Of a stretch of DNA of 15,871 nucleotides, positions 7,730 to 15,168 are shown one piece after another. Origin of the DNA: Caryophanales bacterium UBA1231. Lineage in GTDB: Bacteria > Bacillota_I > Bacilli_A > ML615J-28 > CAG-313. The stretch is taken from positions 1-15,871 of the forward strand of contig DBWT01000062.1 of the NCBI GenBank assembly GCA_002309035.1. The letters run 5' to 3'. Every line of letters starts with the position of its first letter. Position 1 is the stretch's first letter. The notes beneath the pieces are model-generated. The model saw only the letters and a program-made list of their open reading frames with translations. It ran no database searches and was not told the DNA's origin. The position numbers and the translations under genes were made by a program.

Positions 7730-8554
7730 TTATAAATGAAGTTTAGATCTAACATTAAATGTTAGGTCTTTTTTTGTTATTGGATCAGTTAAATTTATTG
7801 TTGCACATTGTAACATCAAATCTTGACCATCATTCTTTCCATATATTGTATCACCAACAACAGGATGATTAATATACGCCATATGAACACGAATTTGATG
7901 TGTACGCCCTGTAACTAATTTTATCTTTAAAAGCGAATATAAGTCATTACAATCAACCATTTGATAAATTGTAATGGCTTTTTTTCCCTTTTGATAAACT
8001 ATCATTTTATTATTGACATGACGATCTTTTCCAAGTGGAAGATTTATCGTGTCTTCTTTTTTTGTTTTGCCATAGCAAATAGCAGAATAATATTTTTCAA
8101 TCAAATTATTTTCTAAATCATTAGATAGTTTTGCAAGTGATAGCGGGTCTTTAACATAAACCATGACACCTGTTGTATCTTTATCTAAGCGATAGAGGTG
8201 TCTTGGAATACCAAGATAACCTCTACTTGTTAAATAGTAAGCAACTCTTTTATCTAATGTATCTAAATCATCACCATGAATAATGATTCCCTGAGGTTTA
8301 TCAACGACTAAGAGCTCGTTATTTTCAAATAAAACATCAAGTGGTTTATCGATACCTTCAACTATTGTTTCATTAAAAACATCTGAAATAATTAATTCGT
8401 CATTTTCTTTTAAAGTATCAATTAATTGACCATTAACTAGATATTTCTTTTCATTAATAATTCGATTAATTTTAGAATTGGCAATTTCAAAAGAAGCAAG
8501 AAAATCTCTTATTGTATAACCATCATATGCTTTTGAAATAATATATTTATACAT
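7730..8554 (-). CDS. RluA-family RNA pseudouridine synthase
   Basis: Converts specific uridines of rRNA or tRNA to pseudouridine. From the chosen start the protein has 274 residues: an S4-like RNA-binding region (about 1-60, with the pattern DGYTIRDFL... and VNG), then the catalytic domain. The catalytic motif YRLDKDTTG carries the aspartate at about residue 124, and the RTHQIRVHM and GDTIYG motifs follow. The domain order matches RluD-like enzymes, but sequence alone does not give the target site. The frame is open further upstream with ATGs at 8605 and 8596, inside the previous gene. I prefer ATG at 8554 because the S4 domain begins there and it lies 1 nt after the upstream stop codon, suggesting translational coupling; the ribosome site is weak, so the start is not certain. 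The 3' end of the gene also encodes, on the other strand, the tRNA-Cys terminator. Confidence 0.9.
   Translation of the reverse strand: MYKYIISKAYDGYTIRDFLASFEIANSKINRIINEKKYLVNGQLIDTLKENDELIISDVFNETIVEGIDKPLDVLFENNELLVVDKPQGIIIHGDDLDTLDKRVAYYLTSRGYLGIPRHLYRLDKDTTGVMVYVKDPLSLAKLSNDLENNLIEKYYSAICYGKTKKEDTINLPLGKDRHVNNKMIVYQKGKKAITIYQMVDCNDLYSLLKIKLVTGRTHQIRVHMAYINHPVVGDTIYGKNDGQDLMLQCATINLTDPITKKDLTFNVRSKLHL
7745..7775 (+). terminator. Rho-independent terminator of tRNA-Cys, inside the pseudouridine synthase 3' end
   Basis: On the plus strand AGATCTAACAT (7745-7755), loop TAA and ATGTTAGGTCT (7759-7769) form an 11-bp stem with one T-G wobble, followed by a run of seven T. It begins 15 nt after the tRNA CCA end. 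On the minus strand the same hairpin has no T-tract after it, so it should stop only plus-strand transcription. The whole structure lies within the last 15 codons of the pseudouridine synthase gene. Confidence 0.85.
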
Positions 8555-8555
8555 T

Positions 8556-9839
8556 TTAACCAATTGTACCTGGCTTTTCTCCTTCTTCAGTTTCATTGTA
8601 TTCATTTATTGGTTTAGTTTCAACTTCCTGAATTTCAATAGGTTCATCATCTTTCTTCGCATTTTGTTGTTGAAGATTTTTAGCCTTACGTCCCATATTA
8701 TTGATAATTAATACACAAGTTAAGTAGAATACCGCATTCACAATGAAAGCAAATCTTGCGATAATAGTGTAAGGAATAAATAAACCAACGATAGAAGTAA
8801 TGATTGCTGGAAGAATCATTGATGTTGCAGCAATAGCATAATACTCTTTGAAACGTGTAAGTTCACCATTTTTATGTAATAATAACCACATAACAAAAAC
8901 CCATAAAAGTGGAAGTACAACATTGAAGAATACACTTAAAATATAACTAGTTGTTTTAATACTTGTGACACAAGTCGAAATAACAGTATCAGCATATTCA
9001 TTTAAAGGATTTAGTTCTCTTAAATCTAAAACATTGATACCTAATTCTTCAAGTTCTAGATATGAATACATACCAATATTAGTTTGTTTACCATTAGTAA
9101 AAATCTTATTGATATTTTGTTGATAAATTTTTACTTCTTCTTCCTTTTCATTTAGTCTTGTTTTATAGATGATATTGCCATTAACATCTTTTCTAATATT
9201 GCCATCTTCATCTAATTCTGTTTGATAAAGTGACCAATTACCTTCATTTTCCCATGTAGGCACTTGTAGATAATGATAATCTTCAATATTATCAGATGTT
9301 GCAGATTGATAATTCAAAGTATAACCATGATTAAAAATATAGTAGAAAATTTGATTAGTATAAATTACTAGAATATCTTGTGATTTTAAAGTATGTCCTT
9401 CATATGGAATCTCCGATAGATAAGCATCTAAATCAAAAACACTGCTATCTAATTCATCATTTCTTGTTTTATCAATTTGATACACTACTGTTAAATTAAT
9501 TGTTTTATCATTTGGTGTTTTGAAAGTTAATTGACGAACTTTACTTTTCCCTTCTTCAGATGCTGAATCAACATATTTTATTGAATTATCAGCTTTTAAT
9601 TCAAAAACAGCTAAATCTTTTTCACCAACTAATTCAGCATTCAAATTATCTTCAAAGCAATAGCATTCTGTTAAATATCTTTCTTTGACGATTTTTGTTA
9701 CTGTTAAAGAAGGAATCCCAGCTATCATAATAGCACAAGCAAGAAAGATAAGAATTGAAATAAACACATTCATATCGCGATGTGTTTCCATCTTATTGGG
9801 TGCTATAAAGCTTAATATAAAATTAAAAAACTTTTTCAT
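8556..9839 (-). CDS. Four-helix membrane protein with large extracytoplasmic domain, DUF1189-like
   Basis: Protein of 427 residues, not firmly recognised. One helix lies near the N-terminus (about 24-47), then a soluble segment of about 245 residues (50-295) predicted to face outside, then three helices clustered at about 297-321, 334-356 and 359-381. The tail (about 385-427) is cytoplasmic and very rich in Glu. The short start MKKFFNFILSFIAP before the first helix, the loop between two membrane regions and the repeat of proline-containing helices at the end recall DUF1189, a Firmicutes family of unknown function; this is a resemblance, not a proven match. ATG at 9839 has GGAGA at 9851-9855, about 11 nt upstream. 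Nineteen nt separate it from the gene before, and its stop is 1 nt from the chosen pseudouridine synthase start. Confidence 0.7.
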   Translation of the reverse strand: MKKFFNFILSFIAPNKMETHRDMNVFISILIFLACAIMIAGIPSLTVTKIVKERYLTECYCFEDNLNAELVGEKDLAVFELKADNSIKYVDSASEEGKSKVRQLTFKTPNDKTINLTVVYQIDKTRNDELDSSVFDLDAYLSEIPYEGHTLKSQDILVIYTNQIFYYIFNHGYTLNYQSATSDNIEDYHYLQVPTWENEGNWSLYQTELDEDGNIRKDVNGNIIYKTRLNEKEEEVKIYQQNINKIFTNGKQTNIGMYSYLELEELGINVLDLRELNPLNEYADTVISTCVTSIKTTSYILSVFFNVVLPLLWVFVMWLLLHKNGELTRFKEYYAIAATSMILPAIITSIVGLFIPYTIIARFAFIVNAVFYLTCVLIINNMGRKAKNLQQQNAKKDDEPIEIQEVETKPINEYNETEEGEKPGTIG

Positions 9840-9858
9840 TTAATTTATAATCTCCAAT

Positions 9859-11499
9859 CTATAATTTAATTGCAAGTAAAATATTATTGTCATGATATTT
9901 CACAATATCATTTTGTTTAACACAAATAATTACTAACTTAAAAATGCTACTTAAATATTTCATTAATCGAAGTGCTTCTTCTTCATTCTTTTGAAAAAGT
10001 TCTTCATATTCATCTAAATCAATAAAGAGACCTTCAAAAGATGTGTATTTCAAGCACTTTAATAGTCCCATCTTTAATGAAACATAAAGATTTACTTTAC
10101 AATCTTTAAGATACTTTTGTAAAATCAGTATTGAATCTTCACTTTCAACTACAAAAGACGTCTTAAAATCAGCTAAATCTTTAACAATATTAAGAGCTTT
10201 AATAAATGGTTTTTGTTCATTGACAAGTAAATCATCAGATATAAATACTAACGTATCAGTATTTAAATCATCTCTTCTTAATTTAAGTAGAGCATTCAAT
10301 GTTTTAATTTTGTTATCTTTTAAATAATATTTTGCATCATGTATGTCTTTTAATAAAACTTTTTCATTAGACATCGTTAATGAATTAAAAAGTTTGATTT
10401 CTTTAATTTTCGTTGATTGATATTTATTAATTACTTCATCTCTATTTAATTTGATTTTTTGATCTAAATAGATGCGGAAATCATTTGGTTTAAAGATATC
10501 ATCATCTAGTGGATCAAGTGTTAATAGATATTCAGCTAAATCAAACAAATTGTATGTAAATGAAATATCATTTTTACGAATAATTATTGGATTAAAATCA
10601 ATAAATAATAAGAAATCTTTCTTTTTAATCATTTGTTCAAAGATAATTATGAAGCCTTGGCTATGACAGTCAAATATTTTATATTCACCAAATTTAGCAT
10701 CTAAACTATCAATTAATGCATTAACTTTATCTAAAAAAGCTAGCTCATCTAAATGAAAATTCTTTAAGTAGACAATTGAATAATCGCTATAATTATAATT
10801 TGTTATTTCTTGTAGAGCATAAATAGGACTTTTATCAATATGCTTATAAACAATTAAAGGCATATTTTGATAAGTTAATTCTTGTGTAATAAAAAGTTGA
10901 TGCTTAAATGTTGTAAAGTTATTAGTAAATTGTTCTTTTTTTACTAAATCAGCTAGACTTTTTGATAAGAAATAGCTATTATCCTTTTCTAAACTAAAAT
11001 AATCACTTAAAGCTATTTCTTTTATTTCGTTTAAGATTTTCTCATCAATTGCTTGTCTTAATTCACCAATAAAACTTAATACTGTTTTATCTTGAAATTG
11101 CCATTGATAATTATAGTTAGCATAAACAAAGAATGCGGCAGTTAACGATGTTTCATTATAAATTGGTAAAACATTTAAATATCTATACATGTTTTCATCC
11201 ATTGTTTTACCATTAAATAAATCAGTATAGTTTAAATAATCTTTTAAATCAAAGGTTTGAAGAGTGTCACAATTTAATAATAAATTAAAAACAGAGTTAT
11301 TTAAATCATTAAAAGATATTTCTTTTTGAAAAACTTTATCTTGTTTTACTTGGATGATTGTTAAATCATCATTTTTAGTTATAAAATTCAAAAGGTTAGG
11401 TTGCTTTTTATCTTTAAATAAAACGATTTGGAAGTTTTGATAATTATATTCTGAATATTTCATTAAAAATGAAAATATTACTTCACGAAGTGACTTCAT
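9859..11499 (-). CDS. Hypothetical protein, possibly a degenerate GAF-GGDEF-EAL protein
   Basis: Soluble protein of 546 residues with no signal peptide or membrane helix and no motif I can name with certainty. The shape suggests three parts. Residues about 20-155 look like a small GAF-type sensor fold ending in a long helix. Residues about 237-330 (DYSIVYLKNF..., then a helix, then GFIIIFEQ) have the strand-helix order of a GGDEF domain, but the position of the GGDEF loop reads DCHSQGF. Residues about 385-540 have alternating strands and helices ending in GLFIDLDEYEELF and LVIICVKQNDI, like the last third of an EAL domain without its EAL or metal-binding residues. If right, it is catalytically dead and could act as a sensor or scaffold. 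The start ATG overlaps the dtd stop codon as ATGA, with no good ribosome site, so translation is probably coupled to dtd. Unrelated alternatives cannot be excluded. Confidence 0.6.
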   Translation of the reverse strand: MKSLREVIFSFLMKYSEYNYQNFQIVLFKDKKQPNLLNFITKNDDLTIIQVKQDKVFQKEISFNDLNNSVFNLLLNCDTLQTFDLKDYLNYTDLFNGKTMDENMYRYLNVLPIYNETSLTAAFFVYANYNYQWQFQDKTVLSFIGELRQAIDEKILNEIKEIALSDYFSLEKDNSYFLSKSLADLVKKEQFTNNFTTFKHQLFITQELTYQNMPLIVYKHIDKSPIYALQEITNYNYSDYSIVYLKNFHLDELAFLDKVNALIDSLDAKFGEYKIFDCHSQGFIIIFEQMIKKKDFLLFIDFNPIIIRKNDISFTYNLFDLAEYLLTLDPLDDDIFKPNDFRIYLDQKIKLNRDEVINKYQSTKIKEIKLFNSLTMSNEKVLLKDIHDAKYYLKDNKIKTLNALLKLRRDDLNTDTLVFISDDLLVNEQKPFIKALNIVKDLADFKTSFVVESEDSILILQKYLKDCKVNLYVSLKMGLLKCLKYTSFEGLFIDLDEYEELFQKNEEEALRLMKYLSSIFKLVIICVKQNDIVKYHDNNILLAIKL

Positions 11500-11936
11500 A
11501 GTTCAATATTAATAGTAACTGGACCATCACATAAAATGTCTAATTCCATGTGTTCACCAAAGCTACCACCAAATGTTGGAATATGATATTCAGAATTTAA
11601 AATATCGTTGAAAGCTAAATATAATTCATTAGCTTTTGTTTTTTCCATTGACAAAACAAATGATGGTCTATTACCTTTAATAGCATCACCATATAATGTA
11701 AATTGTGAAATTGATAATATTTCACCTTTTACATCTTGAATACTTAAATTCATTTTGTCATCTTGGTCATTAAAGATTCTTAAATTAGCAACTTTATGAG
11801 CCATCTTCTTTACATTATCTAAAGTATCAGTATGTGTGAAACTAACGAGAATCATATATCCATATTTAATTTCACTAACAACTTTCGAATTAGTAATGCA
11901 TTTAGCTCTTTTAACTCTTTGAATTGTGACACGCAT
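11496..11936 (-). CDS. dtd: D-aminoacyl-tRNA deacylase
   Basis: Removes D-amino acids (and glycine mischarged on tRNA-Ala) from tRNA, a translation proofreading step in the cytoplasm. The 146-residue length is normal for the family. Visible are the N-terminal MRVTIQRV strand, the catalytic-site motif SQFTLYGD (77-84), NRPSF (89-93), and the C-terminal GPVT motif as DGPVT (137-141), where most homologues have NGPVT. ATG at 11936 lies 10 nt after the rel stop; the only ribosome-site candidate is a weak AGGT overlapping that stop codon. The rel-dtd pair is a common arrangement in Firmicutes. The stop overlaps the start of the following gene by 4 nt. Confidence 0.96.
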   Translation of the reverse strand: MRVTIQRVKRAKCITNSKVVSEIKYGYMILVSFTHTDTLDNVKKMAHKVANLRIFNDQDDKMNLSIQDVKGEILSISQFTLYGDAIKGNRPSFVLSMEKTKANELYLAFNDILNSEYHIPTFGGSFGEHMELDILCDGPVTINIEL

Positions 11937-11946
11937 AACTATCTAC

Positions 11947-14139
11947 CTATTTTATTACTCTTTCGATTGAAAGGATTTCTTTTAAATTTCCTAAAACAAC
12001 AATTACATGATTTAATTCTTCAAGACTGTGAACTTGAAGTTTAAATCTTGTAACGCATTCGTTCGCATCATTTTTCTTTGAAGTAACTGATGCGATAATA
12101 GCATTTGTCGTATTGATAACATTAATCATTTCAGCAACCAAGTTACGTTTATCAAATGCTACAATTTTTAAAGTTGTATCATAGTGATAAGTGGTTAAAC
12201 CTTCACCCCAACTAATACTAATAGTTCGATCATTGCCTTGGCAATTAGGGCAATCACTACGATGAACAACAATACCTTTGCCTTTAACAACTAAACCAAT
12301 AATATCATCACCTAAAACAGGTTGACAACAATTGGCTAGTTTAATTTGTACTCTTTCTAAACCGTCAACAACGATACCATGGGAATCAACTTGACGACGG
12401 ACTCTTCTTTGACTTGTTTCTTCACTATATAACTTAAGTGCTGCTTCATCATCAAGCTTAGCATCGCTTAAACCACAGATTTTATTTAAAACACTAATTG
12501 GGCTATAATTTAATTGCCCAATATGGAAGTATAAATCTTCCATCGAGTGAATATTATTATTGCTGTAAAAATCATTAGCAAGTTTATCAGTAAGTTCAGG
12601 AACGGGATATTCAAATGTTTGAATAGCTTTTTCAAGAGCTTCACGACCTTGCGCAACTAAATCTTCGCGATTCTTCTTGTTAATAAATGATTTAATCTTA
12701 TGACGAGCATGACTTGATTTACAATGCTTAAGCCATTCTTTCGTAGGTCCAGGACAGCTCTTATTTGTTTTAATTTCAACAACATCAGCTGTTTTTAGCT
12801 TATAAGAAAGGGGAACAATCTTACCATTGACGATTGCACCTACGCATTGATCACCTACTCTTGAGTGAATGCGATACGCAAAGTCTAGTGGCATGGAACC
12901 TGCAGGTAAATCAATAACTTGTCCTTTTGGTGTGAAAACATAAACTTTTTCACTGAATAAATCACCAATCAAGTTATCCACAGGGTCTTGATCACCTTTA
13001 CTCATCTCAACATATGTTGTTAAATCCTTAAACCATTTAAGTTTATTTGTTATTTCAAGTTGTTCTTTTTCAGGAGAATAATTGTTTCCTTCTTTATATG
13101 CCCAGTGTGCAGCAACACCCAGTTCAGCAATTTCATCCATTTCAGGAGTTCTAATTTGAATTTCAAAAATCTTACCTTCAATACCAACAACAGTCGTATG
13201 TAATGATTGGTACATATTGGCTTTTGGAACGGCAATATAATCTTTGAAACGCATTGGAATTGGTGTCCATTCACTATGAATGATACCTAAAACTGAATAG
13301 CATTCTGAAACACTAGCAACAATAACTCTTAAAGCAAGTAAATCGTAAATTTCATCAATTGTTTTATTTTTTGTGATAATCTTTTTATAAATCGAATAAA
13401 TGTTTTTAATTCTTCCTTTAATTGAGAAGTCATGGATATTATGTTCTTTAAGAAGTTTTTCCATACACTCCTGCATTTTCAAGATGTCATCTTCACGTTC
13501 ACTCTTTTTATCGTTGATTGCTTTTGTTATTTCAATATATTCTTCTGGATGAATATATTTTAAACTTAAGTCTTCAAGCTCAGCTTTAATACGATACATA
13601 CCTAGTCGATGGGCAAGTGGTGCATAAAGATCAAGTGTTTCTTTAGCAATACGTAATCGTTTTTCATTATCTTGATGAAATTGTAGTGTTCGCATGTTGT
13701 GAAGTCTATCACAAATCTTAACTAAAATAACACGAATATCATTAGCCATTGCGAGCAAGATCTTTTGATGATCAACCGCAAGGGCTTTTTCTTCGGTTAA
13801 ATATTTTAATTTTGAAATCTTTGTAACACCATCAACTATTTTAGTTACATCTTCGCCAACAATACTCGTCATTTCTTCTTTCGACATTTGAGTATCTTCT
13901 AAAACATCATGAAGTAGTGCAGCAGCAATTGTTGCTGGACCCGTATGAAGAGTTGTTAGAATGTATGCAACTTCAACAGGATGTTGGATATAAGGATCAC
14001 CTGATTTACGAAATTGTCCTTCATGCATTTTGGAAGCAACTTCATAAGCTTTCATCACAACATCAAGATTATCTTCTTTAATATAGGTTTTGGCTTCATT
14101 AATGACGTCATCTATTGTATGTTTTGCTAGTTCTGCCAT
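11947..14139 (-). CDS. rel: Bifunctional (p)ppGpp synthetase/hydrolase
   Basis: Controls the stringent response by making and breaking the alarmone (p)ppGpp; 730 residues, full length. The hydrolase HD domain has H53, the HD pair at 77-78 in LLHDVLEDT and D144 in CDRLHN. The synthetase domain has GRIKNIYSIYKK (242-253), RFKD (297-300), YQSLHT (310-315) and EIQIRT (326-331). The RXKD form, rather than EXDD, marks the bifunctional Rel/SpoT class. A TGS domain (about 397-457), a conserved Cys-Cys motif in LANCCQPVLGDD (601-612, C604/C605) and a C-terminal ACT domain (about 656-729) complete the ribosome-sensing half. ATG at 14139 is preceded by AGGAGG at 14148-14153. It lies 50 nt downstream of apt with no terminator between, and is followed by dtd, the usual apt-rel-dtd order. 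Both enzyme activities should be present. Confidence 0.97.
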   Translation of the reverse strand: MAELAKHTIDDVINEAKTYIKEDNLDVVMKAYEVASKMHEGQFRKSGDPYIQHPVEVAYILTTLHTGPATIAAALLHDVLEDTQMSKEEMTSIVGEDVTKIVDGVTKISKLKYLTEEKALAVDHQKILLAMANDIRVILVKICDRLHNMRTLQFHQDNEKRLRIAKETLDLYAPLAHRLGMYRIKAELEDLSLKYIHPEEYIEITKAINDKKSEREDDILKMQECMEKLLKEHNIHDFSIKGRIKNIYSIYKKIITKNKTIDEIYDLLALRVIVASVSECYSVLGIIHSEWTPIPMRFKDYIAVPKANMYQSLHTTVVGIEGKIFEIQIRTPEMDEIAELGVAAHWAYKEGNNYSPEKEQLEITNKLKWFKDLTTYVEMSKGDQDPVDNLIGDLFSEKVYVFTPKGQVIDLPAGSMPLDFAYRIHSRVGDQCVGAIVNGKIVPLSYKLKTADVVEIKTNKSCPGPTKEWLKHCKSSHARHKIKSFINKKNREDLVAQGREALEKAIQTFEYPVPELTDKLANDFYSNNNIHSMEDLYFHIGQLNYSPISVLNKICGLSDAKLDDEAALKLYSEETSQRRVRRQVDSHGIVVDGLERVQIKLANCCQPVLGDDIIGLVVKGKGIVVHRSDCPNCQGNDRTISISWGEGLTTYHYDTTLKIVAFDKRNLVAEMINVINTTNAIIASVTSKKNDANECVTRFKLQVHSLEELNHVIVVLGNLKEILSIERVIK

Positions 14140-14189
14140 TGTTTTGCCCTCCTAACTTTAATAAATTAAAATTAAATTATAAATAAATT

Positions 14190-14714
14190 CTATTCAAATT
14201 CCTTGTATTTTAATAATGTTAAAACATCATATTTTTGGAATTTTTCTCGTGCCTTTAAGTCTTCAAGTTCTATCACAAATGCGATACCAACAACAATACC
14301 ACCTAATTTTTCAATTAATTTAACAGTAGCTTCTATTGTTCCACCTGTTGCTAAAAGATCATCGATAATAACAACCTTTTGACCAGGTTTGACAGCATCT
14401 TTATGCATACATAATGTATTTTGACCATATTCAAGAGAATATGATTCGCTGATTGTTTCACGAGGTAATTTATTCGGTTTTCTTACAGGAACAAACCCAA
14501 TACCTAATTCAGTTGAAACAGGACAACCAAAAATGAAGCCACGTGATTCAGGACCACAAATTAAATCAGCACCACGTTGTTTTGCGAAAAGTGCAAACTC
14601 ATGGCATGCTGCTTTAAATGCTTCTCCATCATTAATTAAAGGTGTAACGTCTCTAAATAAAATCCCTTTAATAGGGAAATCTGGTATACTTGCAATATAT
14701 TTTGAAAAATCCAT
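14190..14714 (-). CDS. apt: Adenine phosphoribosyltransferase
   Basis: Purine salvage enzyme: adenine plus PRPP gives AMP and pyrophosphate. The 174-residue length is typical. Visible are the N-terminal [14 protein letters not shown] segment, ESRGF (56-60), RKPNKLPRE (78-86) of the flexible loop, and the PRPP-binding motif [13 protein letters not shown] (114-126). The start ATG at 14714 is preceded by GGAGG. It is the first gene after a strong promoter at 14741-14769 and is followed 50 nt later by rel, so nucleotide salvage and alarmone metabolism are likely co-transcribed. Confidence 0.97.
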   Translation of the reverse strand: MDFSKYIASIPDFPIKGILFRDVTPLINDGEAFKAACHEFALFAKQRGADLICGPESRGFIFGCPVSTELGIGFVPVRKPNKLPRETISESYSLEYGQNTLCMHKDAVKPGQKVVIIDDLLATGGTIEATVKLIEKLGGIVVGIAFVIELEDLKAREKFQKYDVLTLLKYKEFE

Positions 14715-14740
14715 AAAAACCTCCGATAATATAACATCTT

Positions 14741-14769
14741 ATTATATCACTTTTAGAGATTTTTTTAAA
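14741..14769 (-). promoter_or_regulatory. Extended -10 sigma-A promoter of the apt-rel-dtd cluster
   Basis: Minus strand: -35 box TTTAAA (14764-14769), 17-bp spacer, then TGATATAAT, a perfect extended -10 with TATAAT at 14741-14746. Transcription would begin near 14734, leaving a leader of about 20 nt with GGAGG before apt. It lies between the upstream terminator and apt, so the cluster is an independent unit. No riboswitch would fit in so short a leader. Confidence 0.85.
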
Positions 14770-14795
14770 TAATAATAATTATTTTTTTCAGATGT

Positions 14796-14826
14796 AAAAA
14801 AATAGCTAGTCGTTATGACTAGCTAT
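14796..14826 (-). terminator. Rho-independent terminator after the FAD oxidoreductase/DUF1667 genes
   Basis: A perfect 10-bp stem (14802-14811 with 14817-14826, sequence ATAGCTAGTC and its complement) with a 5-nt loop is followed on the minus strand by a run of T across 14796-14802. The stop codon TAG (14806-14808) and the last four sense codons of the DUF1667 gene lie inside the hairpin. On the plus strand the hairpin is followed only by CTTTTC, so strong termination is expected on the minus strand. Confidence 0.9.
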
Positions 14827-15168
14827 CTTTTCAATTGATTTAGTTGCGATAATATCAACACCTAAATCTAAAATATTATGAACTATAACATCACCAATAT
14901 TAACAGGTGCTTTAACTTCATGTTTTTTAATTTCTTCAACAACTTGAAAAATCATATTTTTAGGAACTGCTTCGCTTGATGCAACAGAAAGACGTGAGAT
15001 TTCACCATCAACAACGTTAACTGTTGTTGTAATCATTCTTTTAGGATTTGTCAATTCATTAATAGCGTATACTTTTCCTCTTGGACAGAAATTACCTGTT
15101 ACGTTCATTTCATTATCAACTTTAAGATGACATCCTCTAGGACATGAAATACAAATCAACTCAGTCAT
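14806..15168 (-). CDS. DUF1667 small cysteine-motif protein
   Basis: Protein of 120 residues with the family's N-terminal four-cysteine pattern: C6, C9 and C13 in CISCPRGC, then C28 in GNFCPRGK, followed by a YA..E..NPKR segment. The spacing suggests an iron-sulfur or zinc site, which is inference. In many anaerobic Firmicutes this family is encoded beside glycerol-3-phosphate dehydrogenase-like and FAD-dependent oxidoreductase genes, and here it overlaps the end of such an oxidoreductase gene by 8 nt. It probably works as a partner or electron-transfer component of that enzyme. ATG at 15168 has GGAGG at 15174-15178, inside the upstream gene. Family assignment is good; molecular role is unproven. 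Confidence 0.9.
   Translation of the reverse strand: MTELICISCPRGCHLKVDNEMNVTGNFCPRGKVYAINELTNPKRMITTTVNVVDGEISRLSVASSEAVPKNMIFQVVEEIKKHEVKAPVNIGDVIVHNILDLGVDIIATKSIEKIASHND

Noticed and set aside
8555..8605. Longer pseudouridine synthase start at ATG 8605 or 8596
   Set aside because: It would lie inside the preceding membrane-protein gene and add residues upstream of the S4 domain; kept only as an alternative because the preferred start has a weak ribosome site.
13050..13274. Minus-strand frame within rel and similar one within polC (5696-5896)
   Set aside because: Alternate-frame shadows of conserved genes with no start signal or motif; no sign of a frameshift in rel or polC.
14140..14189. 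Internal promoter before rel (TATAAT in the apt-rel gap)
   Set aside because: A TATAAT is present, but the hexamer 17 bp upstream (AAGGAA) does not resemble a -35 box; AT-rich gaps give such matches by chance.
14715..14740. Purine riboswitch or other leader element before apt
   Set aside because: The promoter leaves only about 20 nt of leader, too short for an aptamer.
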